A stretch of 64,000 nt of DNA from Pseudomonas weihenstephanensis (lineage in GTDB: Bacteria > Pseudomonadota > Gammaproteobacteria > Pseudomonadales > Pseudomonadaceae), in NCBI RefSeq assembly GCF_001043055.1, contig NZ_JYLF01000012.1, forward strand, positions 62,001 through 126,000, given 5' to 3'. Position 1 is the first letter of the stretch, and every line of letters begins with the position of its first letter. The translations under genes and the position numbers were made by a program. The notes below the pieces were generated by a model. It was not told the origin of the DNA. It searched no databases and saw only the letters and a program-made list of their open reading frames with translations. Positions 49,503 through 58,014 of this stretch are shown here, piece after piece.

Positions 49503-50288
49503 CTAGAAGTGGAATTTAACCAAGGCGCTGGCCGTGTTCTGGTGGGTGTCCAGGCGGCTGCTGTTTTCGATGCCGTATTTGTTTTTCCAATAGCTGTATT
49601 CGAAGCCGACATACAGTTGTTTTTCACCCACATTCAACGCTTTGCCCAAGTCATATTTAACCTGGGGGTTGAAGTGCAGGTTGGCGTGATAGGTGCCGCG
49701 TGAGTTTTGATCGTTGTCGACCACCCAGTCCATGTAGCCGTCGATCAGCACATTGGAGCGCCCCATGGGGAGAGTGTAGGAAAACGACGGTGTGATCTGC
49801 CAGACACCTGTGCCGGGGCGTGGGCCTTCGGTGTGACGGCGGTAGAAGTTGAGGGTGAAGTAATTGAACCCGGGCACGGCCAGATCAAAACCGGGGCCGA
49901 TCAGATACGCCTCACTGTCACCTTCGCCGTACTCATAGGTCATGGCCAGCAACACGTCTTTGATCGGGCCGAACTCCAGTTTGCGGTCCAGGATTTTACC
50001 GAACGACAAGCGCGGGCTGAACTCGCCGTAATAGGTGTGAGGGCCTTTGTTGCGATCGGGTTTGCCGTTGTAGAAGATCCGGTCCACGAACAGGAAGTTA
50101 TCGCCGTACTTCCATTTGTCGGCGTGCTCAAAGGTCACGGTTTGCTGGATCGAGGGGTTGATCGCAAAGTTCTTGCCGTAGAGGTAGGTCAGGCTGTTGG
50201 TTTGCCATAAAAACAGATCCCCGGCCATGACCTGACCGGCAGCCAAAAACCCACCCGCGAGCGTAGCGCCCCAGTGTGTGCACTTCAT
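49503..50288 (-). CDS. Tsx-type outer-membrane nucleoside channel (copy 2)
   Basis: A 261-residue paralogue of the protein at 48369-49154, with the same length, a signal peptide (ATLAGGFLAAGQVMAGD) and nearly the same barrel signature (WQTNSLTYLYGKNF, YMDWVVDNDQNSRGTYHANLHF, KYDLGKALNVGEKQLYVGFEYSYWKNKYGI) and C-terminal KFHF. The two differ most near the N-terminus and in one long loop. It lies between copy 1 and the purine permease, so copy 2 and the permease probably form the outer- and inner-membrane halves of one uptake route. Confidence 0.9.
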   Translation of the reverse strand: MKCTHWGATLAGGFLAAGQVMAGDLFLWQTNSLTYLYGKNFAINPSIQQTVTFEHADKWKYGDNFLFVDRIFYNGKPDRNKGPHTYYGEFSPRLSFGKILDRKLEFGPIKDVLLAMTYEYGEGDSEAYLIGPGFDLAVPGFNYFTLNFYRRHTEGPRPGTGVWQITPSFSYTLPMGRSNVLIDGYMDWVVDNDQNSRGTYHANLHFNPQVKYDLGKALNVGEKQLYVGFEYSYWKNKYGIENSSRLDTHQNTASALVKFHF

Positions 50289-50325
50289 GGGTAACTCCTT
50301 TTTTATTATTGTTTTAAAGCAAAAG

Positions 50326-50376
50326 CCCTCACCCCAACCCCAACCCTTTGCACAGGGAGAGGGTTGGGGTGAGGTG
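50326..50376. repeat. Inverted repeat between permease and tsx copy 2
   Basis: CCTCACCCCAACCC and GGGTTGGGGTGAGG are complementary arms around about 23 bases. This GGGGTGAGG-type hairpin is a dispersed element in Pseudomonas intergenic DNA and may end the permease transcript. Confidence 0.55.
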
Positions 50377-50414
50377 ACAGCTTTAATCAGCCCCCAGTGG
50401 GTGAAGGCGTGTGA

Positions 50415-51779
50415 TCAGTGCTGATGCACATGGCCACTCAAGGCTGCACGCTCGGCGCCGCCCAATACGTTGAACAGCAGGTTGAGGCACACCGCACTGA
50501 CGGCAGCCATCGCGATACCGCTGTGGGTGATGGGGCCCATCCACATCGGCAAGTGGGCGAAGAACTCGGGGCGCACCACAGGAATCAGGCCCATGCCGAT
50601 ACTGACCGCGACCAGTAACTGATTGCGGCGGTCGGCGATATCGGCTTCTTGCAGGATTTTGATGCCGGTCGCCGCCACCATGCCGAACATGGCAATGGCT
50701 GCGCCGCCCAGTACCGCTGGCGGAATCGAAGCCACCAAAAAGGCGGCTTTGGGCAGCAAGCTCAGGGTGATCAAAAACACCCCCGCCATGATCGTCACCG
50801 AACGGCAGCGCACGCCGGTCATCTGCACCAGGCCGATGTTTTGGGCGAAGGAGGAATGGGTGAAGGTGTTGAAGAACCCGGCCAGAAAGGAGGCACCTGC
50901 GTCACACAGCAAGCCGCGACGCAGCATGCGCGGGGTGACTTCCTGACCGGTGATTTTGCCCAGCGCCAGAAACATCCCGGTGGACTCGACAAAAATGATC
51001 ACCACCACCAGGCACATCGACAAGATCGGCGCCAGATGGAACTCAGGCATGCCGAAATGCAAGGGTGTGACCACCTGGAACCACGGCGCGTTACCCATGC
51101 CGTTGAGGTCAACCATGCCCATCGCACCCGACAGCACATAGCCCAGCGCCATACCGATCAACACTGAAATATTGACCCAGAAGCCGCGCATGAAGCGGTT
51201 GATCAGCAAGATGGTGCCCAGCACCAATGCCGCAATGCACAGAAACACCGGCGAGCCGAATTGTGCAGCGCTGCTGCCACCGCCCGCCCAGTTCACGGCG
51301 ACCGGAAACAGCGACAAACCAATTGAGGTGATGACCGTGCCGGTCACCAGCGGCGGGAAGAAGCGCACCACTTTGGACATGAAGGGCGCAATGATCATCC
51401 CGAAGAAGCCGGCTGCAATGGTGGCACCGAAAATGCCGGTCATGCCGATACCCGGCATACCGGCCATCGCTACCATGCTGCCCACCGCAGCAAAACTGGC
51501 GCCCATCATCACCGGCATACGGATGCCCATAGGGCCAATGCCCAGCGACTGCACGATGGTTGCGATCCCCGCCACCAACAAGTCGGCGTTGATCAGAAAA
51601 GCAATTTCCTCACGACTCAGGCCAGCGGCTTGTCCGATGATCAGCGGCACGGCCACGGCGCCCCCGTACATGAGCAACACGTGCTGCAAACCCACCAGAA
51701 TCAATTGCAACATCGGCAACCGCTGAATAGGCGGTGGGGCGGTCACGGCGGGTATGCGCGCTTCAGTTAAATCGGACAT
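50415..51779 (-). CDS. Purine permease of the NCS2 (xanthine/urate) family
   Basis: The 454-residue product has about 14 membrane segments and the NCS2 signature with a Gln/Glu-containing motif in MCLVVVIIFVESTGMFLALGKITG and the ARNIG-like region NTFTHSSFAQNIGLVQMTGVRCRSVT. Family members of this clade carry xanthine or uric acid by proton symport; urate is favoured because puuD follows it on the chromosome, but specificity cannot be read with certainty. A REPIN-like element separates it from puuD. Confidence 0.88.
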   Translation of the reverse strand: MSDLTEARIPAVTAPPPIQRLPMLQLILVGLQHVLLMYGGAVAVPLIIGQAAGLSREEIAFLINADLLVAGIATIVQSLGIGPMGIRMPVMMGASFAAVGSMVAMAGMPGIGMTGIFGATIAAGFFGMIIAPFMSKVVRFFPPLVTGTVITSIGLSLFPVAVNWAGGGSSAAQFGSPVFLCIAALVLGTILLINRFMRGFWVNISVLIGMALGYVLSGAMGMVDLNGMGNAPWFQVVTPLHFGMPEFHLAPILSMCLVVVIIFVESTGMFLALGKITGQEVTPRMLRRGLLCDAGASFLAGFFNTFTHSSFAQNIGLVQMTGVRCRSVTIMAGVFLITLSLLPKAAFLVASIPPAVLGGAAIAMFGMVAATGIKILQEADIADRRNQLLVAVSIGMGLIPVVRPEFFAHLPMWMGPITHSGIAMAAVSAVCLNLLFNVLGGAERAALSGHVHQH

Positions 51780-51825
51780 GCAACACCTCGGTCATTTTTA
51801 TTGTTGTGAGCTAGTGGTGTGGTTT

Positions 51826-51927
51826 TGTAGCCGCTACCGAAGACTGCGACAGGTTCGACAGACTGCAAGACGTATCGAACCGGGCACCCCGGCGAGGGGT
51901 GATCGCAGCCTTCGGTAGCGGCCACAA
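51826..51927. repeat. REPIN-like inverted repeat between permease and puuD
   Basis: GTAGCCGCTACCGAAGACTGCGAC and the near-complement GATCGCAGCCTTCGGTAGCGGCCAC flank about 50 bases. The two arms are a mirrored REP pair of a type common in Pseudomonas. It fills the gap between the permease start and the puuD stop. Confidence 0.75.
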
Positions 51928-51937
51928 ACAGTGTGTA

Positions 51938-53227
51938 TCAGTTAGTTTGAGCTCCTGTGTTGATCCAGGAACCGATGAGTTCACGCTCTTGTTGGGTCAT
52001 TTGCGTAATGTTGCCCAACGGCATGATTTGACTGGCGACGGCCTGCGCCTGAATGCGTGGCGCCATCAGCTGGATTTGTTGTGCCGTGTCAAACATCACG
52101 CCAGCCGGTGCTGCGCTGAACAGCGGGCTGGTGGGTTTTGAGGAGTGACACACGGTGCAGCGTTCCTGGATCACGGCATGCACTTGTTCGAAATCAACTG
52201 TGGCCACCGGTTTTTCAGCGGCGGCGGGCGCCGTGACCGGAGCGGGATGGGCATCTGGCTTGACGCCGCTGACGGCGGTTTCCGGGATTGGCTGATACTT
52301 GATCACCTTGGCCGCTTGCGGGGCTGCTGGTGTCGGGGTCGGGCCGGTGACGTACGCCAGGCAAATCATGCCCAAGGCTGCGACCGGTAAGGTCCAGGCA
52401 TATTTATGGCTGTTGTGGCGGGTGTTGAAGTAGTGACGCACCAACACGGCCAACACGGCGATCCCGGCCAGGATCAACCAGTTGTACTGGCTGCCATAGG
52501 TACTCGGGAAGTGGTTGCTGATCATGATGAACAGCACCGGCAGGGTGAAATAGTTGTTGTGACGCGAACGCAGCAAGCCTTTGGCCGGCAGTGCCGGATC
52601 GGGCGTGCGGCCCTCCTTGATGGCCGCCACCAGCGCGCGCTGCGCCGGCATGATGGTGCGGAACACGTTACCCACCATGATGGTGCCGATGATGGCGCCG
52701 ACGTGCAGGTAGGCGCCGCGCCCGCTGAACACTTTGCTCAGGCCAAACGCTGCCGCAACCAGCAGTACAAACAGGACCAAGCCGAGCAACGCCGGGCGTT
52801 TGCCCAGGGCGGAGTCGCACAGAAAGTCATAGACAAACCAGCCGGCAATCAACGACCCGATACCGATGGCGACCGCTTCAGGGCCACTGAGGGTACTGCC
52901 GGGTGCAATCAGGTACAGCGCCGGATTGAAATAGAACACCAGGCACAGCAGGGCAATGCCGGACATCCAGGTGAAATAGGCTTCCCATTTAAACCAGTGC
53001 AGGTTTTCCGGCATGGTCGGTGGGGCCAGTTTGTATTTTTCGAGGTGGTAGATGCCGCCGCCGTGAATGGCCCACAAGTCGCCGGCCAGACCGTCTTTGG
53101 GGTTGGCACGGTTGAGGTTGTTTTCCAGCCAGACGAAATAAAACGACGCGCCGATCCAGGCCACACCGGTGATCATATGAATCCAGCGCACGCTCAGATT
53201 CAGCCATTCCATTAAATGTGCTTCCAC
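51938..53227 (-). CDS. puuD: Membrane urate oxidase PuuD with cytochrome c domain
   Basis: PuuD oxidises urate to 5-hydroxyisourate, using a cytochrome c domain as electron exit rather than oxygen directly. The 429-residue product has about eight membrane helices (starting NLSVRWIHMITGVAWIGASFYFVWLENNLN) in the first 300 residues, a Pro/Ala linker and a C-terminal cytochrome c domain with haem motif CTVCH (about 370) and a later Met-containing MPLGNITQMT. Translation starts at GTG 53227 preceded by AGAGG. It stands at the head of the ureide genes allA, alc, uraD, puuE. Confidence 0.94.
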   Translation of the reverse strand: MEAHLMEWLNLSVRWIHMITGVAWIGASFYFVWLENNLNRANPKDGLAGDLWAIHGGGIYHLEKYKLAPPTMPENLHWFKWEAYFTWMSGIALLCLVFYFNPALYLIAPGSTLSGPEAVAIGIGSLIAGWFVYDFLCDSALGKRPALLGLVLFVLLVAAAFGLSKVFSGRGAYLHVGAIIGTIMVGNVFRTIMPAQRALVAAIKEGRTPDPALPAKGLLRSRHNNYFTLPVLFIMISNHFPSTYGSQYNWLILAGIAVLAVLVRHYFNTRHNSHKYAWTLPVAALGMICLAYVTGPTPTPAAPQAAKVIKYQPIPETAVSGVKPDAHPAPVTAPAAAEKPVATVDFEQVHAVIQERCTVCHSSKPTSPLFSAAPAGVMFDTAQQIQLMAPRIQAQAVASQIMPLGNITQMTQQERELIGSWINTGAQTN

Positions 53228-53275
53228 AGTCTTTACCTCTGCCCGTCGCTCTTTTTTGAGCGTTTGGGCCTTCTC

Positions 53276-53779
53276 TTATTGGTGGGGGGCGAGGATCAAC
53301 AGCTCATCCTCTTTAAAGAAATGCTCATCGCAGTTATTGCCTGTGCCACTGCGATCAACCACCAGGAAGTCATCCCGCTTTTCGATCGTCAGCACCGGGT
53401 GGTGCCAAACGCCGCGATGGTAATTAATGCCCTGCCTGCCATTGCTGACAAAAGCGCGGACCAAACCTGATACAGGTGCATCGCCAACGGGCGCGACCAC
53501 GATCAGAAAGGGATTGCCGAGCAGCGGGATAAAGGCTTGGCTGCCCAGCGGATGGCGCTCCAGCATGCGTACGGTAAACGGCATGTCCTGCGCATCGGCG
53601 CGGAAAATGCTGATGATCGCTTTGTCGTCCGGGGCAGCTGTTTCAACTTCGGCCAGACGATGAAAGCGCATGGTCGAACCGTTGTTGATCATGAAGTGGT
53701 CGCTGCCATCGGTTTCAATCACGTCACCGAAAGCGGCGAAAGCTTCTTTGCTCAAGGGTTCAATCGTTAATGTGCGCAT
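53276..53779 (-). CDS. allA: Ureidoglycolate lyase
   Basis: Splits ureidoglycolate to glyoxylate and urea. The 167-residue product begins MRTLTIEPLSKEAFAAFGDVIETDGS and contains the family core FTVRMLERHPLGSQAFIPL, FLIVVAP and NYHRGVWHHPVLTIEKRDDFLVVDR, with conserved catalytic Glu/His/Lys-type residues. It is 48 bases after puuD (in the transcription direction upstream) and follows alc. Confidence 0.94.
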   Translation of the reverse strand: MRTLTIEPLSKEAFAAFGDVIETDGSDHFMINNGSTMRFHRLAEVETAAPDDKAIISIFRADAQDMPFTVRMLERHPLGSQAFIPLLGNPFLIVVAPVGDAPVSGLVRAFVSNGRQGINYHRGVWHHPVLTIEKRDDFLVVDRSGTGNNCDEHFFKEDELLILAPHQ

Positions 53780-53820
53780 GGTGGGTCTTCTTATTCGGAT
53801 TGCTGTGGTGTTTTGTGGGT

Positions 53821-53848
53821 GCAGTCGCCGCCTGCGGCAGCGACTGCT
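53821..53848. repeat. REP-like hairpin between allA and alc
   Basis: GCAGTCGCCGCCTGCGGCAGCGACTGC folds almost completely on itself and matches the core of the repeat at 43412-43473. Placed between two genes of one operon, it may lower downstream expression or be a neutral repeat. Confidence 0.6.
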
Positions 53849-53857
53849 GGCTCTACC

Positions 53858-54853
53858 TTATTTAGCGACTTTGCCCAGTACACGGATGCGGCTGACACCA
53901 CCGTCCGGGAACAGGTTGAGGCGGATGTGAGTGATCGGGCCGAGGTTTTTCAGTTGCTCGCTGTACGTGTGTTCAGCGTGCATTTCCATCTTCTGGCTCG
54001 GCAACAGTTCACGCCAGAACAGCGATTGGGTTTCGATCTGGCTGTCGGTGCCGCCCTTGACGTAAGCGCCCTGAATCGAGCAGCTGTCCGGGTAGTTACC
54101 TTTGAAGTGCAGGGTGTCGACGATGATTTTTTCGATCTCGCCCGGATGCCCCAGCGCGACGATGACCCAGTCATTGCCCGGTGTACGACGACGGGCGGTT
54201 TCCCAGCCATCGCCCATGTTGATACCGCGGCCGGGGTTGAGGATGTTGCTCATGCGTCCGAAGTGCTCATCGGAGCAGGCCAGCGCGCGGCCGCCGTTGA
54301 GGGCCGCAGCCAGATCAACCTGCTCGTTGTCGCCCACCGCCGACCAGTCGCGGAACGGCACGCCGTAGACGCGCAGGCGGGCAACGCCGCCGTCCGGGTA
54401 GATGTTGAAACGCAGGTGGCTGAACGCCTGATCGTTGTTGATCTCGTGGTAGTGGTGGCTGTTGCCTTGCAACTCGACAGCCGACAGCACTTCAACCCAC
54501 TGGGTGTTTTCGTTCGGTTCGCCCGAGGCCAGGAAGCAGGCTTCAAGCGAGGCAGACGGCGGGAAGTTGCCGGTGAAGAATGAAGTGTCGATGTCCACGC
54601 CTTTGATCGAGCCGGGTACGCCCAGGCGGATCACCGCGCTGTCATAGCCTTCGAAGCGCTTGCGGCGGGACTCCCAGCCGTCCATCCACTTGCCGTTGTC
54701 ATCGAAAACGCCCTCCTTCCATACGGCCGGGGTCGGCTGGAACAGACGGTTGGCGTCGGCGAACCAATCATCGGTGACGCTGATGATTTTGGTGCCCAAA
54801 CGGGCGTCGGCCAAGTTGACGAACTTCTCGAACGGTACGGCGTAAGCTTTCAT
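53858..54853 (-). CDS. alc: Allantoicase
   Basis: Hydrolyses allantoate to ureidoglycolate and urea. The 331-residue product consists of two similar beta-sandwich halves, each with the pattern W-x-R-x-F/T and IRLG/VALGHPG: GWESRRKRFEGYDSAVIRLGVPGSIKGVDIDTSFFTGNFPP and GWETARRRTPGNDWVIVALGHPGEIEKIIVDTLHFKGNYPD, the internal duplication typical of allantoicase. The ATG at 54853 is used because the longer reading adds 16 unconserved residues. Confidence 0.95.
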   Translation of the reverse strand: MKAYAVPFEKFVNLADARLGTKIISVTDDWFADANRLFQPTPAVWKEGVFDDNGKWMDGWESRRKRFEGYDSAVIRLGVPGSIKGVDIDTSFFTGNFPPSASLEACFLASGEPNENTQWVEVLSAVELQGNSHHYHEINNDQAFSHLRFNIYPDGGVARLRVYGVPFRDWSAVGDNEQVDLAAALNGGRALACSDEHFGRMSNILNPGRGINMGDGWETARRRTPGNDWVIVALGHPGEIEKIIVDTLHFKGNYPDSCSIQGAYVKGGTDSQIETQSLFWRELLPSQKMEMHAEHTYSEQLKNLGPITHIRLNLFPDGGVSRIRVLGKVAK

Positions 54854-54914
54854 TCTTCTGGTCTGCCTTTGAATAAGTGGCTGGAGATGCCTGACCGGCA
54901 CATGCCGGGTCGGC

Positions 54915-55430
54915 TTAGAGCTGGAGTAATCGGAACAGGGCTATTTTGTTGATTTCTGCCAACGCGCACTTGAACTCGGTGTCTGCCGGGTTATGGATGC
55001 GGGTTTCGAACGCGGCGAGGATCTGGTGCCGGTCGCTGCCTTTTACCGCCATGATGAAGGGAAACTTGAACTTGGCTTTGTAGGCGTCGTTCAGCTCGGT
55101 GAAGCGCTGAAACTCTTCGGCCGTGCATTGGTGAATACCGGCGCCAGCCTGTTCATGGGTGCTGGCTTCGGTCAGTTGGCCCTGAACGGCAGCTTTGCCG
55201 GCCAGGTCCGGGTGAGCGTTGATCAGTGCCAGTTGGCTGGCGTGATCGGCGCTCAACAAAATGTCACTCATGCGCTGGTGCAGGCTTTCGATCTGATCGA
55301 CGCTGGCATCCAGGCCCAGGTCGTAGGCCTTTTCGGCAACCCAGGGTGAGTGTTCATAGATATCGGCAAAGGCTTGCACGAACGCTTCGCGGCTCAGGGT
55401 TGAAGGCGTGAGGGTCTTGAATGCGCTCAT
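54915..55430 (-). CDS. uraD: OHCU decarboxylase
   Basis: Decarboxylates 2-oxo-4-hydroxy-4-carboxy-5-ureidoimidazoline to S-allantoin, after uraH. The 171-residue helical product has the signature SREAFVQAFADIYEHSPWVAEKAYDL, the catalytic His in INAHPDLAGK, and FKFPFIMAVKGSDRHQILAAFETR. All these fit UraD. It overlaps the start of puuE by 4 bases. Confidence 0.95.
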   Translation of the reverse strand: MSAFKTLTPSTLSREAFVQAFADIYEHSPWVAEKAYDLGLDASVDQIESLHQRMSDILLSADHASQLALINAHPDLAGKAAVQGQLTEASTHEQAGAGIHQCTAEEFQRFTELNDAYKAKFKFPFIMAVKGSDRHQILAAFETRIHNPADTEFKCALAEINKIALFRLLQL

Positions 55431-56356
55431 TTCGAGTTCTCTGCGGCGAAAGGGTGTGTGGCGTGCCAGTGGCGGGCGATGTCAACGCGGCGGGCGAACC
55501 AGACGTGATCGTGACCTTTGGCGTATTCAATGAAACGCTTGAGGGCGGCCAGGCGGGCAGGGCGGCCAATCAGGCGGCAGTGCAGGCCAATGGAAAGCAT
55601 TTTTGGCGCCTGCGCACCTTCGGCGTAGAGCACGTCGAAGGCATCCTTGAGGTACTGGAAAAACTGCTCGCCGGTGTTGAAACCCTGCACCTGAGTGAAG
55701 CGCATGTCGTTGGTGTCCAGCGTGTACGGGATCACCAGATGCGGCTTGCCAGTCGGGTTATTGGGTTCCCAGTACGGCAGGTCGTCGTCATAGGTGTCGC
55801 AGTCGTACAGGAAACCGCCTTCTTCCATCACCAGGCGGCGGGTGTTGGGGCCGGTGCGGCCGGTGTACCAGCCCAAGGGGCGCTCGCCGCTGATTTCGGT
55901 GAGGATGCGGATCGCTTCGAGCATGTGTTCGCGCTCTTGCGCCTCATCCATGTACTGGTAGTCGATCCAGCGATAGCCGTGGCTGCAAATCTCATGGCCA
56001 GCTGCGACCATGGCGCGGATGGCGTCGGGGTGGCGCTGGGCAGCCATAGCCACGGCGAAAATGGTCAGGGGAATATCAAATTCTTTGAACAGCTTGAGAA
56101 TCCGCCACACGCCAGCGCGGCTGCCGTATTCGTAGAGGGATTCCATGCTCATGTTGCGCTCGCCTTGCAGTGGCTGCGCTGAAACCATTTCCGAGAGGAA
56201 GGCTTCGGACTCTTTGTCACCGTGCAGGATGTTGCGCTCGCCGCCTTCTTCGTAATTGAGTACAAACGACAGGGCAATGCGCGCGTTATCCGGCCAGTGC
56301 GGGTGGGGAGGGTTAGGACCGTAACCAATCAGGTCGCGTGGATAATCAGCGCTCAC
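55427..56356 (-). CDS. puuE: Allantoinase, polysaccharide deacetylase type
   Basis: Opens the allantoin ring to give allantoate. The 309-residue product is a cofactor-independent PuuE of the polysaccharide-deacetylase fold: YPRDLIGYGPNPPHPHWPDNARIALSFVLNYEEGGE, EICSHGYRWIDYQYMDEAQEREH with the His pair, and LSIGLHCRLIGRPARLAALKRFI. It is first in the uraD-alc-allA-puuD transcription direction, with an operator palindrome 68 bases before its start codon. Confidence 0.95.
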   Translation of the reverse strand: MSADYPRDLIGYGPNPPHPHWPDNARIALSFVLNYEEGGERNILHGDKESEAFLSEMVSAQPLQGERNMSMESLYEYGSRAGVWRILKLFKEFDIPLTIFAVAMAAQRHPDAIRAMVAAGHEICSHGYRWIDYQYMDEAQEREHMLEAIRILTEISGERPLGWYTGRTGPNTRRLVMEEGGFLYDCDTYDDDLPYWEPNNPTGKPHLVIPYTLDTNDMRFTQVQGFNTGEQFFQYLKDAFDVLYAEGAQAPKMLSIGLHCRLIGRPARLAALKRFIEYAKGHDHVWFARRVDIARHWHATHPFAAENSK

Positions 56357-56423
56357 TACAGTCTTCCTTATTATTCGTGTTGACAGTCGTTAGGCCAGAC
56401 CTGGCTTCACTGCGATGGCCTGA

Positions 56424-56433
56424 TTGTATACAA
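56424..56433. promoter_or_regulatory. Operator palindrome TTGTATACAA (puuE side)
   Basis: Perfect palindrome within GATTGTATACAACTTTG, 68 bases before the puuE start. Identical to copies before gcl, the GlcG-like gene and the second purine permease. Confidence 0.65.
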
Positions 56434-56617
56434 CTTTGCAAACACTTTGTAAGCCTGATTTTTGGCATTTTTACCATGATTTGTGCTGCATGTGTACAAG
56501 CAAGAAACCTGCCTGATCGGTCAGGTCGTGAATATGAAGTCGTCGAGAGCTGCGTCGTTGACAGGGATTAGCTGTGAAGCCGCGTGATTCGGGGTCTGCA
56601 TTAAGTTGTGATTTTAA

Positions 56618-56627
56618 TTGTGTACAA
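56618..56627. promoter_or_regulatory. Operator-like site TTGTGTACAA (uraH side)
   Basis: Differs at one base from the TTGTATACAA palindrome and lies within AATTGTGTACAATTT, which extends symmetrically. It is 140 bases before the uraH start. Confidence 0.55.
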
Positions 56628-56766
56628 TTTTTTTGATAAATGTCTTAATCGTGGCTTCGCCGCTGCTCAATCGTGCATCGATAGAGTGCGCTGGCTCCTT
56701 TTTATTCACTGACTCCGGGAGGCGCGAGGCCTGAGTGAACGCTCATTCGCCAGGCACGCAAAATCA

Positions 56767-57120
56767 ATGGGACGTTTAACCACGCACGTTTTGGATGCCG
56801 CACACGGTTGCCCAGGCAGCTCGATCAAAGTCGAGTTGTATCGGGTTGAGGGTTCACAGCTGGAACTGGTCGCCACCGCGCTGACCAACAGCGACGGCCG
56901 TTGCGACGCGCCATTGCTGGAAGGTGACGACTACCGCTCCGGGGTGTATCAAGTGCAGTTCAGCGCTGGCGATTACTACCGCGCCCGCGGTGTACAGCTG
57001 CCAGAGCCGGCCTTTTTGGATGTCGTGGTGCTGCGGTTCGGTATCAATGCCGAACAAGCGCATTACCACGTCCCCCTGTTGATTTCGCCGTACAGCTACT
57101 CCACGTATCGCGGCAGCTAG
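56767..57120 (+). CDS. uraH: 5-hydroxyisourate hydrolase
   Basis: Hydrolyses 5-hydroxyisourate, the product of PuuD. The 117-residue transthyretin-like product has the motifs RLTTHVLDAAHGCPGSSIKVELY with the key His, and the signature C-terminal YSTYRGS that distinguishes UraH from transthyretin. No signal peptide. It is divergent from the puuE operon but clearly part of the pathway; a strong terminator follows. Confidence 0.96.
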   Translation: MGRLTTHVLDAAHGCPGSSIKVELYRVEGSQLELVATALTNSDGRCDAPLLEGDDYRSGVYQVQFSAGDYYRARGVQLPEPAFLDVVVLRFGINAEQAHYHVPLLISPYSYSTYRGS

Positions 57121-57145
57121 TTTTCACCCTGCGCATGTGGTTTTT

Positions 57146-57172
57146 GCCCGCTCACACTGCGGGCTTTTTTTC
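57146..57172 (+). terminator. Rho-independent terminator after uraH
   Basis: GCCCG-CTCACACTG-CGGGC followed by seven T residues, 26 bases past the uraH stop. Confidence 0.85.
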
Positions 57173-57210
57173 GCCTGTTGAAAAGCAACCCGGTCATCGC
57201 AGCGTCGATG

Positions 57211-57254
57211 CGCTCCTGCGCGACTAGCTTTACAGGCTGGAGTCGCGCAGGAGC
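57211..57254. repeat. REP-like inverted repeat after uraH
   Basis: CGCTCCTGCGCGACTAGCT and GGAGTCGCGCAGGAGCG are complementary arms with a short loop. The GCTCCTGCGCGAC core recalls the Pseudomonas REP family. It lies in the 200-base gap before the convergent LysE-type gene. Confidence 0.7.
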
Positions 57255-57327
57255 GGGGCTTTGATCCGGCGGCGTGGCCGTCGTCAAACATTCAACAGTG
57301 CGCGACACACAAACGCGCTGATCGGGC

Positions 57328-57954
57328 CTAACGGCTCAACAACGACGCTGTACCCGCCGCGCCGAACAAGCCGGCACTGACCCGGTTAAACCAGCTTTGG
57401 CCCTTGCCGCTGCGCAAGTAACCCGCAGCGCCGTGGGCACCCAGCCCGTAAGCCAACTTGCAGCACAAGTCGAGTACCGTCCAGGTGGCGATCATCACCA
57501 GTAACTGGCTGAGGAAGGGTTGGTCGGGGTTGAGGAACTGGGGCAAGAATGCCGCAAAAAACAGAATGTCTTTCGGGTTGCTGGCGCCCAAAACAAAGGC
57601 GCGCCCAAACAGGGCGCTGAAGCGCGGTTTTGGGGCAGCTTCAGGCACCTGGGCAGCTTGGGCCGGCAGCCGCGATTGCTTCCAGCTCTGCCAGGCGAGG
57701 TAAAACAGGTACAGCGCGCCGACAATTTTGAGGACGCTGAACAATTGCTCCGAGGCCAGCAGCAAGGCGCCCAGCCCCAGCGCCGAGGCACTGAGTAAAC
57801 AGATCGAGGCAATCACACCGCCCAGAAAGGCCGGGTACGAACGGCGCAGGCCGTAGTTCAAACTGTTGCTGATCATCAATAACGACAGCGGCCCTGGAAT
57901 CAGGATTACCACCAATGCCGCGCTGCTGAACAGCAGCCAGGTTTCCAGACTCAT
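57328..57954 (-). CDS. LysE-family amino-acid exporter
   Basis: The 208-residue product has six membrane segments and the LysE/RhtB opening ETWLLFSSAALVVILIPGPLSLLMISNSLNYGL with the conserved PGP motif. A Gly-rich central region and the LGASNPKDILFFAAFLPQFL segment are also typical. Substrate unknown. The ATG at 57954 is used. It lies between the uraH gene and the second purine permease. Confidence 0.9.
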   Translation of the reverse strand: MSLETWLLFSSAALVVILIPGPLSLLMISNSLNYGLRRSYPAFLGGVIASICLLSASALGLGALLLASEQLFSVLKIVGALYLFYLAWQSWKQSRLPAQAAQVPEAAPKPRFSALFGRAFVLGASNPKDILFFAAFLPQFLNPDQPFLSQLLVMIATWTVLDLCCKLAYGLGAHGAAGYLRSGKGQSWFNRVSAGLFGAAGTASLLSR

Positions 57955-58014
57955 CACTTCCTCCATTGCAACAAATGCCCCGCGCAATGGCGGGGCCGGT
58001 TGGTATTGCCGCGT

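Larger units (their letters stand above)
56357..56766. promoter_or_regulatory. Divergent promoter region between puuE and uraH
   Basis: This 410-base, AT-rich gap serves puuE leftward and uraH rightward. It holds TTGTATACAA at 56424-56433 and the near-match TTGTGTACAA at 56618-56627, 194 bases apart. No further gene is visible. The spacing between puuE and the first site suggests direct repression or activation of the urate block. Confidence 0.6.
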
